From NCBI GenBank assembly GCA_025677815.1, contig JAIXMP010000026.1:558001-622000 (forward strand): a stretch of 64,000 bases of DNA, in the 5' to 3' direction. Below the pieces are notes generated by a model, which had not been told where the DNA came from, made no database searches, and saw nothing but the letters and a program-made list of their open reading frames with translations. Of this stretch, positions 12,375 through 24,815 are shown piece by piece; within the stretch, counting starts at the first letter, position 1; each line of letters begins with the position of its first letter. The translations under genes were made by a program, and so were the position numbers. The stretch is from Phascolomyces articulosus. Its lineage: Eukaryota; Mucoromycota; Mucoromycetes; Mucorales; Lichtheimiaceae.

Positions 12375-12619
12375 TTTTGGATGCTATGGATGATCCATTG
12401 CATGATTTAAAAGCTCCATTTTTTCCTTATTAAATAGTTGCAACATCGTTCTTAGTATATGATAATATCAATGCTCCAAAGGTATTGGTAAGAAAAATAC
12501 AAAAAGTTATTAGTAATTCAACATTAGCTGCTAAGTGCACTGTGTTTTTTAAAACAAAAACAAAAAAAGCACTGTGTGATATTACTCTAGATAATGCTCT
12601 AGTTAGTAGAATTATATAA
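12375..12619 (+). pseudogene. Coding-like relic, family unknown
   Basis: One frame reads protein-like text interrupted by a stop: LDAMDDPLHDLKAPFFPY, stop, then VATSFLVYDNINAPKVLVRK continuing through a Lys-rich stretch to tandem stops at about 12617. Residue use is unlike the translated A/T noise around it, which suggests an old gene or transposon fragment. No start codon context, intron or family motif was found. Confidence 0.3.
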
Positions 12620-15600
12620 TAGAGCCATTTTAATTTGGTATGTGAGAACATAATCGTCTAATAAAGTATGATGCAATAGATCTTTGTTTCTCTATCCGTC
12701 TTTTTTTTTATATATTTATCCTCCTTTTGATCAATATTCTTACAAATGCAGTTACCGACGCACACATAAAACATCATCCACTCATCATACAACATTGCCA
12801 TGTTATTCTCGTCCTGCTATATGATATATATGTAGTCATAGTAATATGGATCGATGCAAAATAATAAAAATCATCATTATCATGTAGAAATTATTGCTCG
12901 CTATGGTTTATCCATACATTTCTAATTTCTTTCGTCCATATATAGAAAAGAAAATATCGGAAAAAAATATAGTAAAGTCACTTGAGCAAGTGAAGAATCC
13001 CATTTCATGAATAACTTGCTACTACTACTTCTCAGATCGTTCTGTATTGGCCTGTAAATATCATCAATAGCTTATAATAATAGATTTCAAAATAATATGA
13101 CGATTTAATAGCTGGTAAATGATGTTGGTGATTAATGGTATAAACGACCCAATTAGGTGTATTTTTATTGATGCTTCCATCCATCCATTAACCCCCCAAA
13201 AAAAGGAAGACCTTTAGCATACACGAACTTCTTAATATCCATAGTACTGTATACTTATTATTATAAAGGAAAGGATCTCTGGGTCTTTTTATCTGTTGAT
13301 TAAGCAATTCCATAAAAACCTAGACCCGTCATTGTATAAAAATAGTAATAATAAATGTCATACCTAGAGTATATAGTAAGTGATTTTATATTCAACATAA
13401 TCCCGAATGACAAGAAAAAATCATTCGCCCGGTCTTGTAAAAAAAAAAAAAGAACCAAGAGTGTCTGCAAGTGATGATCATTGTCGGTTTTTCTTTCAGA
13501 CTCTCTTTTATTTTTTTTATCCAAAATAAATAACAACTTGTAAACTACACGGACAGGGTAACTCACACTAAGTGGTAATTAATAAACAAGTAGTTGTATA
13601 TAGTAGTTCATTATTATTATTATTGTATATTTCGGAATGTCCTAAAAACGATGTCGTCCATGATAAGTGGTTTAGATGAAACATATACAGTAGTCAGAGT
13701 CCCCCTTTCATCATCATCATCCTCCTTCTTCTTTTCCCCCTTTTGATTTCTATAAATAAATGAAGTAGATATGATTGTGTCTGTGAACCAAGGATAGAAA
13801 ACGTGCATTTATACGTTTATAGTTATATAATATATAGACAATCAATCGTCACAACATCATCACTACTACTTCCCTATTCCCACCATGTCCTTGTTATTGT
13901 CTATTGACCGAGGTTGACAGATGAACTTTGTTTTTTCAAAAAAAAAAAAAAAGACAGAGAGAGAAAGAGAGGTGGATGAAAATATGAGTTTTAAAAACAA
14001 AAAAAGAATGATACTAAGGGTAGGGGTGATAGTTATATAGAAACATAAGCCTTTTTTTTTTACTAAGCAAAACTCATTCTAATGTGAAAAATTGAGCAAC
14101 CTTTTTTTTCTTATATTATTGTGGTAATGTATACTTGATCTTATTAAACTTTATAAAAAATATAGTATCTTTAAAGGGATGGATTCCCATGCTTTCTCCT
14201 TGTTGATGAATGAGCCCATGATCATTTTTTCAAGATTATTTTTATGTCATGAAACACTTTTCGTTGTTATTGATAAATACTTTATGTAGGTAATAGTAAT
14301 TATTAGGATATATTGAGTGGCTGTGTGTGTGCCCCACCCCCTCATCCATTATCATCACAAGTCTCATGATGTCGTGGTTATTCGAGAAGTATTTAGTTAG
14401 TACATATCATTTTTTATAATACAAAACAACATGGGCTTCTCGATTAAGCAATCAATCTATACTATACTATAAAGAAAAAAAAACAATAATACTATTGCAA
14501 CGGTAATTAATTTCTTTTTAATAAAAAAATTTTGAATCAATTGATGCATGTAATATCAAGTTATTATAATGACGTTCTGATCGTTAAAATAACTTACTCC
14601 TATCACTATTGCTACTAGTGTATGTTATCATCCTAATAGGCGCGGTTTTGTTCAATTTAACACCGAAATGCGACTCTCAAGAATATATGAGAGAGTGAGA
14701 GAGAGAGGCAGAGTGAGAGAGGGAGGAATTCCATTCATGACGGGACGTCACTGCTTCGATTGACAGCCAGCAACACTAACAAGCACCGCGAACACCTAAA
14801 TGTTTCTAAGGATAGAAATAATAATAAAAAGCGAATGGGCTGATGATCGGGGAGGAATGCATCCAGCCTTTTTTTTTTTTTGAGGAACCAAACAAAAAAT
14901 GTGGATGCTATTCTTTCTTCTTGTCGGTACCTAACAAATAGGATGTGGTAAGCCAATGCACATGTATGAAGTAGCGAAAATCACTCACTTCCATCCATAG
15001 GACGCATTATCGATGATGATGACGAATGATTAAACAAGCGTCATCATCATGGAGGTGTTTTTTTTTAATAATATAAACATATTCATGAACCTATAAGATT
15101 TTGACAAAAAAAAATTATTAGCTTCAAAAAGAAAAAAAAAATTGTTCCTCCAATCCTCTTTGACTTGATGAAGAAGTAGAAGGATTATATGTCGTTTATG
15201 GTCACAAAGATGCCTACTTTACTACTTAATCCGTGATAGTCATGGGAAAAAGTGCTTTGCTACACCTTTTTTTTTTCTATAACAACAACAGAAACCTCCG
15301 GGCTTTCGCATATAATCAAAACAATCATTTTAGAAGAGAGACGAAGAAGATTTTATCCCCAAAAGAGAAATAACTATATGAATACTTTTAACCGCGGATG
15401 TGACATTCTATATATAAGAGAGAGAGCGCGTGTGTCTTGTAATGGAAAGTGGGATGTTTATGGTAGTGCTCCAGTTAATTTTTGTTGAACGATTACTTCT
15501 TTTTATGTATATATCAAATTCCATTCCATCGATACCGATTCGTCGTCTTTTACTTTTGAAATATAATATAGGCGGAGTCTTTTTCTTCCATCATTTACCT

Positions 15601-18600
15601 GGTAGTTTTCTCATCCAATCCATGATTGGGAATACAAAATCCATCAAGTTCATTAATAGTAATAAAAAGAATGCAAATTGAATGTGTGGTTGAATACTAT
15701 AAGAAATGTTTGTACTTTATTTAAGGAGGGAAAAAAAAAGTGTGGTATTGAATTTGATAAGTCAAAATGTGATATAATAGAAATAAAGAAAGATTCATTT
15801 TTGGGAATAACAACAATAACATTGAATAGGAGGTGAAGAGGAGGTTTGATAATGAATTTGGTCATCATTCCTTTTTTCTATCGTTGTTTGAGTTCATTTT
15901 TATTAATGTATGAAACATGCATACATTTTACATCGATGGTGAGAGGAAAGGAATGAATGTATTTAGCTCACTATATATGCGTATTTGACTCCGTCGTTGT
16001 GGTCTTTTTTTTTTTTTGTTGTCGACCAAACTTTTTGAGACATGTTTATGTGTGATTCACATTTTTACGAACTCAAATTCGTAATACATTATTATACCGC
16101 GAAAGAACTCAGGTTTTTCTCTCTCTTGGCTAAATGATGCATATTTTATTCTCGTCTTCTAGATTCCTACTTTCTACTATAAACAAGTTTCAACCATCAT
16201 TCCACGTCATTCTCATCATCAATACGTTTCGATAAAAGTTTTTCCTCTCCCCAAAAAAAAATTCACATCTCATCTCTAAGGATAACTTGTTTCCATTGCG
16301 TTGGACATCCAGTGTGAAATATTATAAGTGTGTGTGTATGTAAAACTTTTTCATTGTTGCTTCTGTTCTTTTTTTTTTTTTACACAATCGAGAATTCTCT
16401 TTCTTCTATCATTACATAAAAAAAAGACAACGGAAGAAGATGGGACATGTTAAAACAATATATTAGGAATGGGGCTTTTCTTATCAAGATCTCTCTTTTT
16501 TTTCTTCTCACAACTCAAGTTGTCATAAGATACTTGATTTGACTTTTTCTAGTCCTTCCAAAGTAGTATGATGGGATGAGTTAAAACATAATAGAAAATG
16601 TTATTGTTTGAGAGAGTTAAAAAAAAGCGTTGTAATTTAGCCGATGCAAAGAATGAGATGTATACTAAATACATTTAAGGCATCCAAAACACATGGTGAT
16701 CGTCCATTGAGTCTTATTTATATCATTTTCTACCATTTATTATCTACTATTTACTATGTAAAAAGAATAATCCGGATTTTTTTTTTTTTGATGACCATCA
16801 GAAGAAAAAAAAAGTATTTCCATGAATGATCCATCCTAATGATGCTGACATGCTTTTTTTTTTATTTTAGCTTCAGGTACGCCCTGTATATATTCGGTTT
16901 ATAAAGGGGTGTAATAAAATTTTATAGAAATAGAGAAACAGTATAGTTTGGACAAGCAAGACATTTGATTGGCTAAGATAGAAATTTAGAGGTATATTTA
17001 GACATTAAAGTAACAGTGCGCGCGGGCGGATAACATTGTTTTCCCATTCCGCTCCGTGCCACGATTTGACGCACAAACACAACCCACCCACCCACACACA
17101 CACAGACTAAATAACAGTTATAGCAGATGCTCATTGCAGTAAACAAAAAAGCAGGTGAAAAAAAAATGCAGATCCCATCAAATTTGTAATGACTCAGTGG
17201 ATAAACGGATATATTACCCTCTAAAGTCAATTATTACTTATTTCCCTTTTTTCTCTTTTGTTTATTATTAAAGGGACCTATTGAAATGTACGAATGTAAT
17301 TCATTCTATTGATGTATTATATATATTTTTGATGAACCTTATATGAATCTATCATTTCTAATATGATTTTGTTTTAGTTTGACTAACGGATGGATAATTA
17401 AAGATATATTTTTTTTTCGTTACCGGAAATTTGGGACTGAGTCCATTTATATTTATTTATTTTTTTCATTTTAAACACACTCAAAGTTTGACAGGCTCGT
17501 CCTCTCATTACTTTGTACTGTAAGACTTTGTACATAACAACCAAAAAAACGGAGGCTAAAGTTATGTATATATATATATATATATAATATTATCGTTTTT
17601 TTTTTACCAGTTTAAAAATAAGTTGATCTAGTAGAAATAATGTCTGTTCTCCGAAACATTTGATCTGAGCGATTGAGGCGTATAGTAATTCAGTTTGCAA
17701 AGAAGGTCCATGAATAACACATGTTAAAAACTTGTTGCATAAGTAATTGGGTTTCGAGAAGAAACCATAAATGGATTATTTGAAGATCATTCCTTTCAGC
17801 CTTAAAATAAATAAAAACCCATTATCCATGGCAAAATAGTAGTAACACATAAAGATCCTATATCTGGATTACACATATAATACTACTCATGGAGTAAATA
17901 ATGCCCTTTTCAAGTAGAAAATCAAGAAACATTGTTTGTGTAGTAGGTTAGTACTACTTACACCCATCACCGTGGCATAACAAGCAGTACAACCATGATG
18001 CTTTATTTAATTAATATCAACCAAATTATTATTACTATAATTTCTTGTTATTGTTATTCTTTATTTATTCTTTATTATTTATTAAATCCAATTCTAATTC
18101 TAAACTATTAACAATATAAAAATATCAATTTGTTTCTATGTTTGGGGAGGTTACACTATTCAAAATAGTTTTATTTCTCGTAAAAAGTAAAAGACTCTCC
18201 TTTAAAATGACAAATCCCGAAAAAGGTACTCACGCCTCCATAAAAAAAAATGCATGGATATAATTTTTTGAAAGAGTTTTTACCTCTATTATTTTTCCCA
18301 GTCAGCCCTTTTTTGGATATGATCTATGTTGTCTTCTTCTTTTTTTGCGGCATTTCGTTTTTTTTTTTTTTTTTTTTTTGTGGGGGAAATATAAGCAGTT
18401 TATAGTAATAAAGCAATTCTATAGCTCAACAAGAAGAACTTTTCTCATTTTTCTTCTCCACACATACACAAAAACCCAACCATTTGTGACAAGAGGTTGT
18501 TATTAGTTATTTACTACTGAGGTTGTTTACTTGAAATCTTGATTTGAATCTTGTAACTTTTTTTTTTTTTTTTACCCAGAGTCAAATGATTTTTTTTCTC

Positions 18601-19073
18601 TGTAGTCAATAGTCGATTTCTTTACATTCCATTTTTCTTACAAAATGATTAAATTTGGTATATGAAAGGAAAAATAGAACCGAAGATTTGTGTCTATTTT
18701 GTTACTTTCAAGTGTGGCTATTATCTGTCATATGTATACTCTTTCATTCTTATTGAAATGAGTTATTGTTCTGCTAGATGGACTAGGCACCGTCCTACTT
18801 TCCCACCAAGTCCTTATTGAAATAAGTGACATTTTTTATTAGAATAAGAATCCAACCCAAGACGAGTAAATTTATTCATGTACGGAAAAATAGACCTTCT
18901 TGAGGATATAATATAAAATACCCAAAACGAAAGATATATCTACTATTATGGAAGATTAATCGTTATTGAAAACGAACGGTTGGGTTTTTTTTAAATGGGC
19001 AATGTTGAACAAGTCTATAAGTTGCGTTAATGAGAAAAAAAAAAAGCCTGGGCAACGTAAAGTCCCCCCTTTT

Positions 19074-19209
19074 TTTTCCCACCCCGTAATTTTTTATTTT
19101 TATTTGGATAATATTTTCTTTTACGCGTGGTTCATATGACGACATGAGGAAAATGCTTGACGTGTTACAAGTGCTTTAAAGGAAAAATTGTACCGGTATA
19201 TTTCACACG
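19074..19209 (+). promoter_or_regulatory. Distal conserved elements of transporter 2
   Basis: Counterparts of the three transporter 1 blocks lie at 19074-19087, 19133-19146 and 19190-19209 in the same order and orientation. The two later blocks are 57 bp apart here and 52 bp apart in transporter 1; the C-rich block is closer here (59 against 91 bp). The first block has a CCCACCCC core. Confidence 0.7.
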
Positions 19210-19704
19210 ACGACAATTCTTTTTTTGAACTATAAGGTTTCAAAGTAAAATAGCTTAAATTGGGAAATAATGTAAACTGCTTATGAAATTTAGTTGATGA
19301 GATCGACTCTTTTTTGCCAAAGGGCCATCTACTTTTTTTTTTTTTAAGTTCATTATTATACATCTATATATTTTCGATATACATGTATAATATGAAATAA
19401 ACTGATATATTTAATATGAATTATATATGTATATGTATATATAAATGTCATTCGCTTATCAAGTTATAAATATACAGAACTATGCGATAAGATAAAGCTG
19501 AAGTAATAAAATCATTCTCCCTCTCTCTCCCCCCAATCCTCATGCTCTCCCCTCTTTCTTTCTATTCAGGTCACTCAAATGAAAACGAAATGTGTCATCT
19601 CGTTCGTCGTCGTTAAAAAATGAGATGTAAAAATGTGTGTGTTTAATTGAGTTGGGGGGGCCGCCACCTAAAAGTGAACGGGGGTACGAATATAGATTCA
19701 AAAC

Positions 19705-19785
19705 GGACGAATCACATGGCCGTATTCGGAGTTGTACTGGTATACTCAAAGTAGCAGGTACTAAAGACCGATCAAGTATATAAAG
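19705..19785 (+). promoter_or_regulatory. Core promoter block of transporter 2 with TATA box
   Basis: GGACGAATCACATG (19705-19718), then TGGTATACTCAAAGTAGCAG and TATATAAAG at 19777-19785, 156-164 bp before the ATG. Order and distance to the ATG match transporter 1 within 2 bp at the first block. Confidence 0.75.
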
Positions 19786-19940
19786 TGAGGCATCTTTTTG
19801 TCTTAAATTTACTTTTTTTTTTGTTTGTTTATTATTAACACACAAAAACACACCTTTTTTTCTTTCTTTCTTCTTATTTTAATATCTTATCTCTCGGTTG
19901 ATATCCGGAATATTTTATTTATTTATTATACCAAACAACA

Positions 19941-22230
19941 ATGGTCAATCAAAACCCCCATAATCGATCTGAGGATCTTGGATTTCCTCTTTACATGACA
20001 TTTTGTGCTGTGATAGCTGCTCTTTCCGGTACATACCTTTGCAACAAACGAAATCATTCATACAATATTTTCCATGACAATTAATTTTTTTATTTTTTAT
20101 TTTTATTATTATATATTCAATTTCTATTCATCAGGTTTCAATGTTGGTTGGCATATTAGTAAGTCATCTTTTTTTTTTAATATATTGGCTCCGCCCTTCA
20201 TCGTTGGATCGATTTTATTTATTAATCAAATAATTATGAATAATGAATAGGTGTTCCTAACATGCCTCAGACCGTGATTACTAAATGCTCTGCTGGTACT
20301 GAGTATTATAATGGTCTTCCATCTTGTTTACCTATGTCTGATTTCACTTGGTAAATATGATAATTTTTGACATATATATTACATTCCCATATATATACAA
20401 ATTCTACAAATGTATATATAATATACCCTTTTCTTTGTGTTACTAACTAAATACATGTATATTTTTTCTTTATAGGGTAAATATTACAGCCGATCTAAAT
20501 GATTCCCAAATTCTCGTCTTTCTATTTATTTTCATTTTTTCCCATGAATACTCACTATAGTAATCAATTATTATCATTAGGGTTTCACTGTGGGTGCTTT
20601 TGCTCTTGGTGGTCTTTTTGGCTCCTTCATTACTACTTACTCGAATGTCAAGTTTACTCGTCGTCACAATATTATGATTTCTTGCTGTTGGTTTATTCTT
20701 GGCGGTATTCTTTCTGCTACATCCATTAATATCGGCATGGTAATGACATTTATTCTTATTTATATACGATACAACGAAGTATTATATATTTCCCAAGGAA
20801 AAAAAAAACTTACACAGCCTCTCCATCTTATTATTATTATTTTCGACATTGAAATAGTACTCCGTGGGTCGTGCTTTCGTCGGTATTGGTGCTGGTATGT
20901 GTGGTTCCTCCGTTGCTATCTACGTTTCCGAAATTTCTACCAAGAAGAGTCGTGGTGCCCTTGGTAGTTTGTTTGAATTGTTCCTTAATTTGGGTATTTT
21001 ATTGACCCAAGTTATTGGTCGTTACATGTCTTACCCACCTGTTTGGCGTGTCCTTTGGGCTATTCCCAGTATCATTGCTGCTATTCAATTAGTTGTCTTG
21101 CTTATCTTTACCGTTGAATGTCCCCGTCGTTTGTGTGCTGATGGCAAGGCTGATGAAGCTCGTGCTGCTCTTCAACGTCTCCGTAAGGGTGCTGATATCG
21201 ATTCTGAATATCAAGCTCTTTTGGATGCTCGTCAACGTGAAGTTGAATCTAATACTAAGAAGATGACTATTTTCGATATTATTCTTTGCAAGGATCGCAG
21301 TGTCACATGGAACACAGTCATTGTCATGGTCATTCAAGCTTCCAACCAAATTGGTGGTATTGGTCCCATGTCTGGTAAATATACTTTTCTTCTTTTGCAT
21401 GAATTGACAAGGTATATTTTTTCCCATTGTTTATCTAACCAATGCATATGATTTTCATAATATAGTCTACTCTGTTAACTTCCTTGCCGGTGTCTTTGGT
21501 GGTGATTTGGAACTTGGTACCAACATTTCTATTGCCAACGCTACTGCCAATATTGTTGCCACCTTTATTGCTGTTATTTTCATGCACAAGGTCGGTCGTA
21601 AGGGTTTCATGGTCATCTCTACCTTTGGTATGACTGTAGCATGTGTCTTCTTGGTCATTGGTTCCGCTGCTTATCCTGGTACTCAACGTTTGGCTCCTCT
21701 TTCCATTACTGCTGCTATTCTTTTCACCTTCACTTATTCGATGGGTTGTGGTGTCATTCCATGGCTCATTGCTCCCGAACTTTTGCCTCTTGCTGCTCTT
21801 CCCCCAGGTTCTGCCTTGGGTAATGCTTCTAACTGGCTTTTCAACTTTATTATTAATACCGTCTGGCCTTATCAAGATGCCAACTTGGGCAATTACAGTT
21901 TCACTGTCTTTGCTGCTATTAATTTCCTCATCTTCTTGTTTGTCTTATTTTGGTAAGTTTCTTATTATTTATTGATTCTAGTATTCACTACTACTAGAAT
22001 GACTTTTAATCTTATATCCATGTTTACTTATTCCTTTTCTTTTCTTTTTATATATATAAAATAGCATGCCCGAAACTACTGGTAAAGACCTTGACCAGAA
22101 AAAACATCAGAATCCCAATGACACTGAAGGAGCCCACGGCGCGGCTGGCTCGTCCGAGGCTAGTCATTCGTTTACTGACGATACCGAACGCAAGGTCGAA
22201 AACGTTCATCATATCGAGGATGCTCATTAA
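19941..22230 (+). CDS. MFS sugar transporter 2
   Basis: Exons 19941-20028, 20135-20158, 20251-20350, one base at 20476, 20581-20739, 20858-21374, 21466-21952 and 22065-22230 total 1542 nt, giving 513 residues. It is a paralogue of the transporter at 8183 and shares the same marks: GRAFVGIGAGMCG, ECPRRLCADGKADEAR, QASNQIGGIGP, HKVGRKGF, IPWLIAPELLP and PETTGKDL, with a Ser/Glu/His-rich tail. It has three introns that transporter 1 lacks (20159-20250, 21375-21465, 21953-22064). The pair of introns around the single G is shared, with TACTAAC at 20441-20447 in the first. The two genes sit on the same strand and look like a dispersed tandem duplication. Sugar specificity is not readable from sequence. 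Confidence 0.92.
20476..20476 (+). other. Candidate one-nucleotide exon (transporter 2)
   Basis: The sequence reads TATAG|G|GTAAAT. Introns 20351-20475 and 20477-20580 flank a single G that completes the Trp codon before GFTVGAFALGG, exactly as in transporter 1. Skipping it would put the rest of the protein out of frame. The intron sequences have otherwise diverged between the two genes, so this arrangement has been kept. Confidence 0.75.
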
Positions 22231-23100
22231 GTTTTCTACTATTTATAAAAATATAATTTCTTAATTGTGTCATGGTCCCCTTTTTTTCTTTTTATCCCTT
22301 CCTCGCCTATTTTGAATGTTCTGTATTAAAAAATTATGAATATTACTATTATATACTTTCGTCCCAATCCTCCAATTTTATTATTATTATTTTATCTCTC
22401 TCTTATTGCTTTTTTCCTTTTTTTTATTTTTTTTTATTGACTTCTTTATTCCTTTCTTTTTTTCCTCTTTATCTTATTATATTCTTATTGTATATTGATA
22501 GTGTTGTATCATAGCTTATATTTCCTCTTTTTTTTTTTCTTTCTCTTTTTATTATTTCCTTCCTATTATCTTCCCCCCTTATTTTCATTTTTTTATCGAA
22601 CTTTACAACTTCCATTAACTACCGCTTTTAAACAAACAGCCCTTCACAATATCTCTCTCAATCTAAATACCTTCTTTTTTTCTTGCACTTTTTTTTATAT
22701 ATATTTTCGACTAATACAATATAGCATACAAATTTTTTTTGTATACTATATACTAAGAGTCAATCAGTAATAAAACTCTCTCCTCCCAAGAAACACAATG
22801 ACTCTTTTTTTTTCTCCATTCCTTTATTTACAACACACACATACACACATCATTTATATAATATTAATAATTTTCAACAACAATAACCAAGTCTACTCAT
22901 CTAACTTTTTTTCAATAACGATGATAATAATTATTTTATTGACGAAAAAAAAATTATCCAAAAAAAAAGAGAATGGTTTTACTATTAGGTAAGAAAGAAA
23001 GTAAAAGGTAAAAATAAGATCCATTTAGTTTTTTACTAAGTGGTCATCATAAAAGAAAGTAATAAAGGAACATGCGAATTATTTAACCTCAGTTTTTTTT
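22231..23100. other. Convergent intergenic region, T-rich
   Basis: This lies between the 3' ends of transporter 2 (plus) and HTD2 (minus). It is mostly T/C-rich simple sequence with no coding signal. It should hold both polyadenylation regions. Confidence 0.6.
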
Positions 23101-24297
23101 TTATCCGCCAATTCTTCCAACAATGGCTGAACCCTTGACCGCCATATTTCCATTTTGGTCCGCTACCCAAACGTCATAATGGCCTGGTACATCCGATTTG
23201 GCTTTTCCTTGAACTTGGATCGGTTCATTAACAACAAGCGGGGATCGACACCGGTAAGATAACGACTTGATATAGTGAGTATCATCCTTGGTTTTTAAAT
23301 GTTTATTCAATTCATTGATCATTAACATGAATGACATAGGACCATGAACCAAACATCCACGATGTCCTTCCACAGTTGTTGAATAAATATTATCATAATG
23401 AATCAAATGAGAATTAAAGGTAAGTGCAGAAAATCGGAACAATAAAATGGGTGAAGGCGTCAAATCCAACGAAAAGTCAGCTTTGGGTAATTCTAAATTA
23501 CATAAAAATAAAAATTGCATATATGCAAAAAATGAGTAAAGAAAATTTTTCTTTTTCCAATAAATGTTACTTCCGTCTTTTCTATGGTATTTTTTCCGCA
23601 TGAAAATCACGTTACCTTTTAAAACAGTGGGCTGTTTTGGTTTGATCACTTCCTCTTCCTTCTTGTTGGATGACGATGAATCTTCCTTTTTATGACCATC
23701 CGTTCCTTGAACATATACCCAACAACGCGATTCCGTCATGACCCATCCTTTATCATTACTAATTTTCTTATCTACCCAAATAAATACGGAATCACCTCGA
23801 CGACCAGCAGGTCGAAATTGAATATCACGGATTGTAGATTCCATTCGAGCTTCATCTCCTACACGTAAGGGATTTTCAGGATTCCATTCCAATTCTCCAC
23901 CTGCCCACATACGATGATGAAAAGGAGCTGGAGGTTTCCAATCTTGTTCAAATCCATCAGGCGATAACTCTTGTTCAGTGACGCGCGGTGGGAAATAAGC
24001 TAAATGCCAAGCAGGAGGTAACTCAGTTCCAGTCGATGGTAATCGTTGGTTTCGATAGATAGGATCATTCATGGTATTCCCCATTAAATTGAACTGTGAC
24101 GCTGTAATGACATCTTTTTCAATGATTTTCTTTCTACTGATTTGATCACGCCATTGTTCTAATGGGGACTTGTTATCTTGAGACGATGCTTGAGTGTGTT
24201 GACATCGTTGAAGATTGGTGGAAAAGAATAATCGATGGGTATGTGTACGTTGGTATTGTGAGAATACACTGCGGAATACAGTACGAGAAGGTAACAT
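23101..24297 (-). CDS. HTD2: Mitochondrial 3-hydroxyacyl-thioester dehydratase (HTD2-like)
   Basis: Two exons, 24297-23616 and 23492-23101, give 357 residues. HTD2 dehydrates 3-hydroxyacyl-ACP in mitochondrial type II fatty-acid synthesis, the route that feeds lipoate production. The N-terminus is rich in Arg, Ser and Thr without acids, as in a mitochondrial targeting peptide. The centre has LPPAWHLAYFPP and HHRMWAGGELEW, and the C-terminal hot-dog domain has SHLIHYDNIY and EGHRGCLVHGP, where the His-Tyr-Asp segment matches the family's hydratase motif. The gap at 23493-23615 is 123 nt, begins GTAACG and ends TTTAG, and has no in-frame stop, so the frame is open across it. The inserted residues are Lys/Phe-rich and interrupt a conserved region, so I treat it as an intron. 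The upstream neighbour (24816) is divergent and shares the intergenic region. Confidence 0.85.
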   Translation of the reverse strand: MLPSRTVFRSVFSQYQRTHTHRLFFSTNLQRCQHTQASSQDNKSPLEQWRDQISRKKIIEKDVITASQFNLMGNTMNDPIYRNQRLPSTGTELPPAWHLAYFPPRVTEQELSPDGFEQDWKPPAPFHHRMWAGGELEWNPENPLRVGDEARMESTIRDIQFRPAGRRGDSVFIWVDKKISNDKGWVMTESRCWVYVQGTDGHKKEDSSSSNKKEEEVIKPKQPTVLKGNVIFMRKKYHRKDGSNIYWKKKNFLYSFFAYMQFLFLCNLELPKADFSLDLTPSPILLFRFSALTFNSHLIHYDNIYSTTVEGHRGCLVHGPMSFMLMINELNKHLKTKDDTHYIKSLSYRCRSPLVVNEPIQVQGKAKSDVPGHYDVWVADQNGNMAVKGSAIVGRIGG

Positions 24298-24815
24298 TTT
24301 ATTTTTTTATGAGAAAAAGAAAAAGAGAAAAAAAAAGAAAAGAAGATTGTGAGTTTGTTGTTGTAGTTGTTTACATTTGTTTATATTGATAAAGGATGTG
24401 ATAATTTTCTCACACCTACAGTTCCTGAATGAAAATAATGCGGAAAAAGGGAAACAAGATTTCCCGGCCATTACGATTGGCGGAATTCTAAAAAAATGGT
24501 GATTAATGGGCCGATGAATTTTTTAAGCAAAAAAATTTGTGTCGTCACAATGATGAAACATGCCATTTATGCAAAAGAACGAATTGGATGATTTTGAATG
24601 GTGTATGGGTGTATGGTCTATATATGTTTTATATATAGAAGATGATAGAAAATCATGATGCCAAAGTTACCCAAAACTAAAAAGAAGACTCTATATAAAC
24701 CCTTGAAGAAAAAAAAATATTTATTTTTCTTTTTTTAAAAAAACACAAACACAAACACTTTTTTTATTCTTTTAACAAAACAAATAAACACTTTCTTTTT
24801 TTTTTCTTTTTCATT
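24298..24815. promoter_or_regulatory. Divergent promoter region between HTD2 and the 24.8-kb gene
   Basis: The 518 bp between two divergent start codons must contain both promoters. TATATAAA at 24692-24699 is a fitting TATA box for the plus-strand gene, about 120 bp before its ATG. TATATATGTTTTATATATAG at about 24616-24636 is a weaker candidate for HTD2. Confidence 0.55.

Larger units (their letters stand above)
10162..19073. other. Long gene-poor interval between the two transporters
   Basis: About 8.9 kb of AT-rich DNA without a gene I can support. It holds many A/T runs, GA and CA repeats, a phased 10-bp repeat array (12179-12268) and a coding-like trace (12375-12619). A GC-richer patch at 17011-17105 with CA repeats could be an upstream element or an unrecognised promoter. 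Open frames such as 11419-11670 and 16973-17230 (minus) have no family signature. Confidence 0.5.
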
